Below, in pieces: positions 1-5,272 of a stretch of 5,272 nt of DNA (its first letter is position 1; the number at the start of each line of letters is the position of its first letter). The notes below the pieces were generated by a model, which saw only the letters and a program-made list of their open reading frames with translations, had not been told where the DNA came from and did not search any database. Origin of the DNA: an uncultured Erysipelotrichaceae bacterium (GTDB lineage Bacteria > Bacillota_I > Bacilli_A > Erysipelotrichales > Erysipelotrichaceae); contig CADBPK010000305.1 in NCBI GenBank assembly GCA_902796465.1, positions 1 to 5,272 on the forward strand, read 5' to 3'. The translations under genes and the position numbers were made by a program.

Positions 1-141
1 AAAATGAAACCGGATCTTCGTTCCGGACAGAAACATCCGGACCGGATACCGCAGTGTCATATTCTTCGCGTAGGTACATTCCTTCTGATCGATGATCGAT
101 GTGGCATTGCCCCAGCATGCGACCCATTTTCCGTTTTCCAT
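1..141 (-). CDS. SGNH/GDSL-family hydrolase, N-terminal fragment (runs off left edge)
   Basis: The first 47 codons of a gene that continues beyond the left edge. The peptide begins MENGKWVACWGNATSI and continues with YAKNMTLRYPVRMFLSG and TKIRFHF. A tryptophan-rich start, then a 'tLRy.vR....G..iR..f' segment, resembles the N-terminal beta-strand region that precedes the catalytic GDS motif in many SGNH/GDSL esterases. The catalytic Ser, Asn and His blocks would lie outside the window, so activity (ester or acetyl-ester hydrolysis) is inferred only. No signal peptide is visible, which suggests a cytoplasmic protein. The ATG lies 1 nt after the xerC stop codon. A GGAGG sequence 6 nt upstream, inside the end of xerC, supports this start and implies translational coupling. 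The identification rests on remembered family patterns in a short fragment. Confidence 0.7.
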   Translation of the reverse strand, partial: MENGKWVACWGNATSIIDQKECTYAKNMTLRYPVRMFLSGTKIRFHF

Positions 142-142
142 A

Positions 143-1081
143 TCAGTCCTCCGTCATATTCCGTTTTGAATGCGGGTGTGCCAGATCGACGACACGTGCC
201 AGCTTGTCCTGTGTCACATGTGTGTAGATCTGTGTAGTTGAAAGATTTTCGTGACCGAGCAGTTCCTGTACGATGCGCAGATCCGCACCGTTGTCCAGAA
301 GATGCGTTGCGAAGGAATGACGGATCATATGCGGATGCACATGAATGGTCAGTCCCGCATCGATACCGGCCTGTTCGATGATCATCTGGATGCTGCGGGG
401 CGTGATCTTTTTGCCCCGGCGGGAAAGAAACAGATACGGGCTGTCTTCATTCTCCCCCAGCAGGAACGGCCGTGATTCTTCAAGATACAGCCTGATCAGC
501 CGGCCGCACCGGGGATAGAACGGAACCATCCGTTCCTTGCTTTCCTTTCCGATCACGGAAAGGAACCCTTCCTGCAGGCTGACCTTCCTGTATTCCAGTC
601 CCGCGCATTCGGAAACACGCAGTCCGCATGCATACATCACTTCCGTCATGCATCTGTCGCGTATGCCGAGCGGGTCTGTCAGATCAAACGTATGCAGGAT
701 ATCCTCCATCTGGTCAAATGTCAGAAACTCCGGAAGTTTCCTCTGTGCGCTTCCGCCGCGGAACATGCGGACAGGATTGTTCGCCACGCCTTCTTCCCGG
801 TTGAGGTACCGGTAAAAAGATTTCAGGGAAGACAGGTTTCTCGCGAAAGAAGCCTTGCTTAAAGCTTTTCCGGTGATCTGTCCGCCTCTGAGTCTGGTTA
901 TATAATCACTGACATCCTGTCTTGTGACTGCGTCAAAGCTCCGGATATCCTTTTCATGAAGATAATCCAGAAACCGCTGGATATCCCTCCGGTACGCGTC
1001 TTCCGTATCGGCGGACCCGGTTCTGGAAAGCCGGATATGATCCAGAAAACGATCCAGGACTTTTTCAAAGTTTTCCTTCAT
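143..1081 (-). CDS. xerC: Tyrosine recombinase XerC
   Basis: A 312-residue site-specific recombinase of the lambda-integrase family. It is expected to act with XerD at chromosomal dif sites to resolve chromosome dimers at division. Residues about 1-105 form the SAM-like, core-binding N-terminal domain; residues about 115-300 form the catalytic domain. The catalytic set is visible: R155 in ACGLRVSE, K179 in GKESKER, H251 and R254 in [13 protein letters not shown]277 in [10 protein letters not shown], and the nucleophile Y286 in IYTHVT. The length fits XerC/XerD (about 300 residues). The ATG overlaps the end of trmFO by 17 bp, with a modest GGGGA ribosome binding site 8 nt upstream. Sequence alone does not separate XerC from XerD well; the choice of XerC (CodV in Bacillus) rests on the position after topA-trmFO. 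The housekeeping context argues against a phage integrase. Confidence 0.93.
   Translation of the reverse strand: MKENFEKVLDRFLDHIRLSRTGSADTEDAYRRDIQRFLDYLHEKDIRSFDAVTRQDVSDYITRLRGGQITGKALSKASFARNLSSLKSFYRYLNREEGVANNPVRMFRGGSAQRKLPEFLTFDQMEDILHTFDLTDPLGIRDRCMTEVMYACGLRVSECAGLEYRKVSLQEGFLSVIGKESKERMVPFYPRCGRLIRLYLEESRPFLLGENEDSPYLFLSRRGKKITPRSIQMIIEQAGIDAGLTIHVHPHMIRHSFATHLLDNGADLRIVQELLGHENLSTTQIYTHVTQDKLARVVDLAHPHSKRNMTED
148..152 (-). promoter_or_regulatory. Ribosome binding site of the SGNH hydrolase gene
   Basis: GGAGG on the minus strand, 6 nt before the ATG at 141-139. It lies within the last codons of xerC (ACG GAG GAC TGA), so ribosomes finishing xerC are positioned over the next start. 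Confidence 0.75.
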
Positions 1082-2360
1082 TTTTCAATTCCCCGATGAT
1101 TCCCAGAGCCTGCGGTGCATAGGCATTTTTCCTGTCTTTTTTCTTCACCGCCTGTTCCAGATGCATAATGCCGAAATTCGCGTTCATCGGCTGGAAATGC
1201 TCCGGATCTGCGTGTGTGATGTAATGCACCATGGCACCGGTCATACAGCCGGGACCGGGAATTACAAGTTCCTCTCCTTTAATATAATGCGCCATGTTGA
1301 TGCCTGCGAGCATACCGCTGGCGGCACTTTCCACATATCCTTCCACACCGGTCATCTGTCCGGCAAAGAACAGGTCTTCCCTGTCCTTGTACTGGTATGT
1401 TTCCTTCAGACATACCGGACTGTTGATATAGGTGTTCCGGTGCATGACGCCGAGCCGTACGAATTCCGCATTTTCCAGTCCGGGAATCATCCGCAGAACC
1501 CGTTTCTGTTCCGGCCAGGTCAGATGTGTCTGGAAACCTACGATATTGTATAAGGATGCTTCCGCGTTATCCTGACGCAGCTGTACGACAGCGTACGGCC
1601 GTACACCGTCTTTCTCCAGACCCACCGGTTTCATCGGCCCGAACAATAATGTCTGTCTGCCCCGTTTTGCCATGATCTCAAACGGCATGCATCCTTCAAA
1701 GTACACTTCTTTTTCAAATGCTTTAATGGGGACTGTTTCCGCGTGGATCACAGCGTCATAGAAGGCATCAAATTCCTCGCGGGTCATCGGACAGTTGATA
1801 TAATCCGCTTCCCCTTTGTCATATCTGCTTTTCCTGTATGCTTTGGAAAAGTCTATTGATTCACTTGTGACGATCGGTGCTGCCGCGTCATAGAAATAAC
1901 AGTATTCTTCATTCAGCAGTTTCCGGATCGGATCCATCATTCCTTCACTTGTCAGCGGTCCGGTCGCAATGATCACAGGTCCTTCCGGAATCTCCGTGAC
2001 CTCTTCACAGACGATCTCGATATTGGGATCGTTTTTCAGCTTCTCCGTAATATATGCCGCAAACTGTTCACGGTCGACCGCAAGCGCGCTTCCGGCCGGA
2101 ACACGGCAGTGATCTGCCGCTTCCATGATCAGCGAACCGATTTCCCGCATTTCCTGCTTTAAAAGCCCGACGGCATTCGTCAGGGCATCAGAACGCAGGG
2201 AATTGGAACAGACCAGTTCCGCAAACGCATCGCTTTTATGGGCCGGTGAATGTTTTACCGGCTTCATTTCAAACAGGCGGACAGGAACTCCCCGGCGGGA
2301 AAGCTGGAAAGCAGCTTCCGAGCCGGCAAGTCCGGCTCCGATCACATTAACTGTTTTCAT
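1065..2360 (-). CDS. trmFO: Folate/FAD-dependent tRNA (uracil-54-C5)-methyltransferase TrmFO
   Basis: A cytoplasmic flavoprotein of 431 residues that makes 5-methyluridine at position 54 in the tRNA T-loop. It takes the carbon from 5,10-methylenetetrahydrofolate rather than from S-adenosylmethionine. Visible features are the N-terminal FAD dinucleotide-binding motif [12 protein letters not shown] (residues 6-17), the signature [13 protein letters not shown] (48-60), [10 protein letters not shown] (131-140), the central [14 protein letters not shown] segment (221-234) and the C-terminal flavin-binding [16 protein letters not shown] (334-349). C51 and C224 correspond to the two cysteines reported as functionally important in B. 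subtilis TrmFO (C53 and C226). Length is normal for the family. The ATG lies inside topA (14-bp overlap); upstream is only a purine-rich AAGAAGAAAGAAAG stretch rather than a clear GGAGG, so expression probably depends on translation of topA. Formerly called gid. Confidence 0.97.
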   Translation of the reverse strand: MKTVNVIGAGLAGSEAAFQLSRRGVPVRLFEMKPVKHSPAHKSDAFAELVCSNSLRSDALTNAVGLLKQEMREIGSLIMEAADHCRVPAGSALAVDREQFAAYITEKLKNDPNIEIVCEEVTEIPEGPVIIATGPLTSEGMMDPIRKLLNEEYCYFYDAAAPIVTSESIDFSKAYRKSRYDKGEADYINCPMTREEFDAFYDAVIHAETVPIKAFEKEVYFEGCMPFEIMAKRGRQTLLFGPMKPVGLEKDGVRPYAVVQLRQDNAEASLYNIVGFQTHLTWPEQKRVLRMIPGLENAEFVRLGVMHRNTYINSPVCLKETYQYKDREDLFFAGQMTGVEGYVESAASGMLAGINMAHYIKGEELVIPGPGCMTGAMVHYITHADPEHFQPMNANFGIMHLEQAVKKKDRKNAYAPQALGIIGELKNEGKL

Positions 2361-4386
2361 GATCTGCTTTCTTTCTTCTTGTTGTTTTCCTTCGGGAAGC
2401 GATCGATTCCCCTTTCAGACTTTCCATATGTCTGCATTTCGGGAAATTGGAGCATCCGAGGAAATATGTGCCGTAACGGGATTTCCGTTTCAGCAGTTCA
2501 CCGCCGCATTCCGGACAGATCTTTCCTGTCGGTTCCGGTGCTTCCTTTTCCTTTTCTTCCGACTGCCGGGTATAGCGGCATTTCGGGAAATTGCTGCAGG
2601 AAATGAATTTGCCGTAACGTCCTGTGCGGTAGACCAGCTCACCGCCGCATTCCGGGCAGGTCTCGCCTACTTTTTCCGGCTTGATCTTTTCCATGTTTTC
2701 GTAAGCTTTATCGAGCAGCGGCGTGAAACGATCGTAGAAGGAACGGAGTGTTTCCGTCTCTTTCCGGTTTCCTTCAGCGATCTCATCCAGCATGGTTTCC
2801 ATTTCCGCCGTATATTTCACATTGATGATATCTTCGAAAAACTCATCCAGTTTCTCAGTGGTAAGCGTTCCCTGCGGTGTCGGGCGGAAAACCTTCGTCT
2901 TTCCGGACGCTGTTGTTTTTTCCAGACTGACATAATTTCTTGCCTGCAGGGTGTCGATGATCATGGCATAGGTGGATGGTCTTCCGATACCTTCTTCTTC
3001 CAGTGCCTTGATCAGCCGTGCTTCCGTATATCTTGCCGGCGGTTCCGTGAAATGCTGGTTGGCTTTCAGTTCTTCCGGTGTCAGTACTTCGCCTTCCTGC
3101 AGATCCGGCAGGATCACATCTTTGCCTGAATCATACGGGGCATAGACTTTCAGATAACCATCAAAAGCAAGCGTGCTGCCGGCTGCCGTGAAGTCATAGC
3201 CGTTCTGTGTTAGTGTAACCGTTACAGCGTCGTATTTTGCGGCTGTCATCTGGGAGGCCAGTGCTCTCGCGTAGATCAGTTTATACAGCCGGAACTGTTC
3301 GCCTGTCAGATACGGTTTCACCTTCTCCGGTGTATTTTCAATATTGGTCGGGCGGATCGCTTCATGTGCATCCTGGCTGTTGGCATCGTTCTTTGCGGTA
3401 TATCCGCCGGCATATGCTTTTCCGTATTCACTGAGTATTTTCTGTCTGGCTGCCGCCATATAGGATGCAGACAATCTTGTGCTGTCTGTACGCATATAAG
3501 TGATCAGACCTTCCTGCCCGTTTCCGATATCGATTCCTTCATACAGTCTCTGGGCAACTGACATCGTCCTTTTGGCAGAGAAGGAAAGCTTCGTGCTTGC
3601 CTCCTGCTGCAGCGTACTGGTGATAAACGGCATCGGTGCACGGCGGGAACGTCTGGTCGATTTGACTTCCGAAACCGTAAAGTCCCCGCGGCAGGCATTG
3701 TATGCCTCCATCGCTTCTGTCTCGTTGGACAGCTTTGCCTTCTTTCCGTTTATTTTGGCGAGACTGGCCGTAAACGGAATATCATCCTTGATAAACTTCG
3801 CATCCAGTGTCCAGTATTCTTCCGGAATGAATGCTTCGATCTCCTTTTCCCTTTCCACGATCAGCTTCAGGGCAACCGACTGCACACGGCCGGCAGATTT
3901 GGATTTGATCTTATTGTTCAGAAGCTTTGACAGCTTGAAGCCGATGATCCTGTCCAGGATCCTTCTGGTTTCCTGTGAATGGACCAGATCCATATCGATC
4001 TTTCTCGGTGCCTGGAATGCTTCGATGACAGCGTTCTTCGTGATCTCATGAAATGTAACTCTGTCTTCGCTGTCTTCCGGCAGACCGAGTTCCTGTGCCA
4101 GATGCCATGAAATTGCTTCTCCTTCCCGGTCAGGGTCGGTTGCGAGATAGACATGGTCTGCCTTCTTTGCCTTGCTCTGAAGATCCTTCACGACATCTTT
4201 TTTGTCTTTTGAAATCTCATAGACAGGCGAAAAATCGTTTTCGATATCCACGCCGAGACCTTCTTTTCCGCGGATCGCAAGATCACGGATATGGCCTTTG
4301 CTGGAAACGACAGTGTAGTTTTTTCCTAAATATTTACCAATCGTTTTTGACTTTGACGGTGACTCAACGATGACAAGATTCTTCAT
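2347..4386 (-). CDS. topA: DNA topoisomerase I (type IA), TopA
   Basis: A 679-residue type IA topoisomerase that relaxes negative supercoils by cutting one strand through a 5'-phosphotyrosine. The Toprim domain starts with [18 protein letters not shown] (E8) and contains the metal-binding [16 protein letters not shown] block (D84, D86, E88). The region [18 protein letters not shown] and [10 protein letters not shown] (136-173) belongs to the type IA core. The nucleophile is Y297 in [13 protein letters not shown]. The conserved segments DAHEAIRPT (339-347) and [12 protein letters not shown] (463-474) follow. The C-terminus has two four-cysteine zinc fingers (C577, C580, C597, C603; C624, C627, C645, C651) and a basic tail (about 665-673) likely to bind DNA. 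I chose the ATG at 4386 because AAGGAG lies 7 nt upstream and the family's N-terminus begins there; an in-frame ATG at 4428 would add 14 residues over the promoter-like region. Confidence 0.97.
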   Translation of the reverse strand: MKNLVIVESPSKSKTIGKYLGKNYTVVSSKGHIRDLAIRGKEGLGVDIENDFSPVYEISKDKKDVVKDLQSKAKKADHVYLATDPDREGEAISWHLAQELGLPEDSEDRVTFHEITKNAVIEAFQAPRKIDMDLVHSQETRRILDRIIGFKLSKLLNNKIKSKSAGRVQSVALKLIVEREKEIEAFIPEEYWTLDAKFIKDDIPFTASLAKINGKKAKLSNETEAMEAYNACRGDFTVSEVKSTRRSRRAPMPFITSTLQQEASTKLSFSAKRTMSVAQRLYEGIDIGNGQEGLITYMRTDSTRLSASYMAAARQKILSEYGKAYAGGYTAKNDANSQDAHEAIRPTNIENTPEKVKPYLTGEQFRLYKLIYARALASQMTAAKYDAVTVTLTQNGYDFTAAGSTLAFDGYLKVYAPYDSGKDVILPDLQEGEVLTPEELKANQHFTEPPARYTEARLIKALEEEGIGRPSTYAMIIDTLQARNYVSLEKTTASGKTKVFRPTPQGTLTTEKLDEFFEDIINVKYTAEMETMLDEIAEGNRKETETLRSFYDRFTPLLDKAYENMEKIKPEKVGETCPECGGELVYRTGRYGKFISCSNFPKCRYTRQSEEKEKEAPEPTGKICPECGGELLKRKSRYGTYFLGCSNFPKCRHMESLKGESIASRRKTTRRKKADHENS
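2434..2655 (-). repeat. Imperfect direct repeat encoding the two TopA zinc fingers
   Basis: Two copies of an about 80-bp unit, at 2434-2514 and 2578-2655, are offset by 144 then 141 bp, the difference being one codon. On the plus strand both share GCATTTCGGGAAATTG (2434-2449 and 2578-2593), GCCGTAACG (2470-2478 and 2611-2619) and TCACCGCCGCATTCCGG (2498-2514 and 2639-2655). The protein units are CPECGGEL, then RYG, then CSNFPKCR, in each copy. This is an internal duplication of the C-terminal zinc-finger module, common in TopA, here still clearly visible in nucleotides. Confidence 0.8.
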
Positions 4387-4393
4387 TATATAA

Positions 4394-4399
4394 CTCCTT
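4394..4399 (-). promoter_or_regulatory. Ribosome binding site of topA
   Basis: AAGGAG on the minus strand, 7 nt before the ATG at 4386-4384. This near-ideal Shine-Dalgarno sequence decides the topA start against the in-frame ATG at 4428. Confidence 0.85.
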
Positions 4400-4400
4400 A

Positions 4401-4431
4401 ATAATGTTTCCGTGAACGTATTTAACATTAT
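4401..4431 (-). promoter_or_regulatory. Inverted repeat upstream of topA (possible operator or weak hairpin)
   Basis: Perfect 8-bp arms ATAATGTT (4431-4424) and AACATTAT (4408-4401) are separated by 15 nt. The distal arm overlaps the TATAAT box and the proximal arm ends just before the topA ribosome binding site. With arms this AT-rich and a wide loop, an RNA hairpin would be weak; a site for a dimeric DNA-binding protein is at least as plausible. Low-complexity AT sequence could also give such arms by chance. Confidence 0.35.
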
Positions 4432-4453
4432 ATTAAAATAAATAAACTTTCAA
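4427..4453 (-). promoter_or_regulatory. Putative sigma-A type promoter of topA
   Basis: On the minus strand a perfect -10 hexamer TATAAT (4432-4427) lies in an AT-rich gap that contrasts with the surrounding coding DNA. The best -35 candidate is TTGAAA (4453-4448), matching five of six consensus bases, but the spacer is only 15 bp against the usual 17. The -35 box overlaps the dprA stop codon. Transcription would start around 4420, giving a short leader before topA. The non-ideal spacer could make the promoter sensitive to supercoiling, which would suit topA; that is inference. Confidence 0.5.
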
Positions 4454-5205
4454 TAGCGGCAGAAAAACCTTCCTTCTTTCAGCTGGCAGAGATCATACAG
4501 TATATATGCACCTTCACCGATCAGCTTGTCGCAGCCGGAGCCGCCAGGTTCCCCGATGCGGTACGGGACGCACCAGATATCTTTGGAAAGCGCAATCGCC
4601 TCGTTGACGGTATGCATCGTTCCGCTTGCAATTTCAGCCTGCGTGACGATCAGCGCGTTTCCCAGGGCTGCGAGAAGACGGTTGCGCCAGGGAAAGTGAT
4701 ATTTCTCTACACCGATACCGTCCGGATATTCACTGAGGATGAGATGATTCCTGCGCATCTCTTCATACAGCGGTTCGTTGCATTTGGGATAATGCGTATC
4801 CAGACCGCTGCCGATCACGCCGATCGTATAACCGCCGTTCATGGCTGTCCGGTGTGCTTCCGCATCTGCCCCTTTTGCGAGACCTGACACGATCACATAG
4901 CGGTCACGCAGTATTTCAGAAACCGCCCGGGTCATCTCCCGTCCGTATTCTGTCAGTTCACGGGAACCAACGACCGTGATCTTTTCTTTCCGCAGGAGGG
5001 CAATATTGCCTTCATAAAAAAGCACCCACGGCGGATAGCGCAGTTTTCTGAAACATTCCGGATAGTTCTGATCCAGGATCGTAATATACTTCCTTCTGAT
5101 CTCTGATTCCTCCGGCCGGTTTCCTTCCCGTATCGCTTTTGCAGTCCTGACCCAGTCGCCGCCGCACCGGACGGCATAGAGGGCAAGCAGTTCCCTTTCC
5201 GTCAT
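4450..5205 (-). CDS. dprA: DNA-processing protein DprA (Smf)
   Basis: A 251-residue DprA/Smf protein, which in studied bacteria binds incoming single-stranded DNA and loads RecA during natural transformation; it is also conserved in bacteria not known to be competent. The Rossmann-like core shows GSRELTEYG (80-88), IVSGLAKGADAEAH (105-118), IGSGLDTHYP (131-140), LSEYP (157-161), the PWRNRLLAALG segment (172-182), ASGTMHTVNEA (193-203) and GCDKLIGEGA (224-233). The N-terminal 70 residues are probably a shortened helical domain. The protein ends soon after the core, so the C-terminal winged-helix (DML1-like) domain of longer homologues is absent. Several motifs are looser than the usual forms (for example TQAEIASGTM where VEA..SGSLIT is common). 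The start at 5205 is preferred over the in-frame ATG at 5214 because GGAGG is 9 nt from the former but directly abuts the latter. Confidence 0.92.
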   Translation of the reverse strand: MTERELLALYAVRCGGDWVRTAKAIREGNRPEESEIRRKYITILDQNYPECFRKLRYPPWVLFYEGNIALLRKEKITVVGSRELTEYGREMTRAVSEILRDRYVIVSGLAKGADAEAHRTAMNGGYTIGVIGSGLDTHYPKCNEPLYEEMRRNHLILSEYPDGIGVEKYHFPWRNRLLAALGNALIVTQAEIASGTMHTVNEAIALSKDIWCVPYRIGEPGGSGCDKLIGEGAYILYDLCQLKEGRFFCRY

Positions 5206-5214
5206 AAAAATCAT

Positions 5215-5219
5215 CCTCC
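5215..5219 (-). promoter_or_regulatory. Ribosome binding site of dprA
   Basis: GGAGG on the minus strand, 9 nt before the ATG at 5205-5203 and with no spacing before the ATG at 5214-5212. It therefore supports the shorter DprA of 251 residues. Confidence 0.75.
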
Positions 5220-5249
5220 GAATATGTTATTCGCAAAGATGATCTTTTA

Positions 5250-5272
5250 TCACAGATCCAGTTTTTCCTGGT
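5250..5272 (-). other. Possible 3' end of an upstream gene
   Basis: At the right edge, one minus-strand frame reads QEKLDL and then a TGA stop at 5252-5250, 44 bp before the dprA ATG. A second frame reads PGKTGSVIKDHLCE and stops at 5229-5227. Either could be the tail of a preceding gene in the same operon; the fragment is too short to recognise or to choose between the two. Confidence 0.25.

Noticed and set aside
143..1081. Phage or mobile-element integrase
   Set aside because: Full conservation of Xer-type motifs and length, the topA-trmFO neighbourhood and absence of attachment-site repeats or phage genes indicate a housekeeping Xer recombinase.
2125..3129. A 334-codon open frame on the plus strand, antisense to topA and the start of trmFO
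   Set aside because: It lies opposite well-recognised genes, its translation is rich in Phe, Ser, Arg and Cys in the manner of an antisense shadow, and no family motif is visible.
3500..4051. A 183-codon plus-strand open frame inside topA
   Set aside because: It is antisense to the conserved catalytic core of TopA and shows low-complexity Ser/Leu/Phe composition without recognisable domains.
4387..4428. A longer topA beginning at the in-frame ATG at 4428
   Set aside because: The extra 14 residues would be encoded by the promoter-like, AT-rich gap and lack a ribosome binding site, while the ATG at 4386 has AAGGAG at 7 nt and matches the family N-terminus.
4401..4431. Rho-independent terminator after dprA
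   Set aside because: The stem is AT-rich with a 15-nt loop and is followed by a ribosome binding site, not a U-tract, so it does not look like an intrinsic terminator.
1..5272. Frequent TTCCGG / CCGGAA words across the window, considered as DNA uptake or other signal sequences because dprA is present
   Set aside because: They lie inside coding regions in varying reading contexts with no shared longer consensus or regular spacing, so codon preference is the simpler explanation. A genome-wide word-frequency test against a codon-shuffled control would settle it.

Overview
The window is a compact, single-strand block of housekeeping genes from a Firmicutes-type bacterium of moderate GC content (roughly half, by eye). 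All genes lie on the minus strand. Read in the direction of transcription, from high to low coordinates, they are dprA, topA, trmFO, xerC and the 5' end of an SGNH/GDSL-type hydrolase gene that runs off the left edge. The order dprA-topA-trmFO-xerC is a well-known Firmicutes arrangement; in Bacillus subtilis it is smf-topA-gid(trmFO)-codV, followed by clpQ-clpY-codY. Strong GGAGG-type ribosome binding sites, a folate-dependent TrmFO and a TopA with two C-terminal zinc fingers fit this. An Erysipelotrichia-like relative is my best guess from the protein style, but that is an inference.

Right edge (about 5206-5272): a short leader upstream of dprA. It carries a strong Shine-Dalgarno sequence that selects the second of two in-frame ATGs, and possibly the last codons of an unidentified upstream gene. 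dprA occupies 5205-4450. A 63-bp AT-rich gap (4449-4387) follows. It is the only sizeable intergenic space between genes and holds a perfect TATAAT box, an 8-bp inverted repeat and the topA ribosome binding site, so it probably contains a topA promoter.

From topA leftwards the genes are packed: topA and trmFO overlap by 14 bp, trmFO and xerC by 17 bp, and xerC is separated from the next ATG by 1 bp. This suggests one operon with translational coupling. No transcription terminator, tRNA, rRNA, CRISPR array or insertion sequence is visible.

Functionally, the cluster joins DNA transactions (ssDNA/RecA handling by DprA, relaxation of negative supercoils by TopA, chromosome dimer resolution by XerC) with tRNA T-loop methylation (TrmFO). 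The catalytic residues I could check in TopA, TrmFO and XerC are present. The least expected elements are the SGNH hydrolase gene where hslV/clpQ is often found, the inverted repeat over the topA -10 box, and a zinc-finger duplication in topA that is still visible at the DNA level. I see no clearly novel defence or mobile system here.
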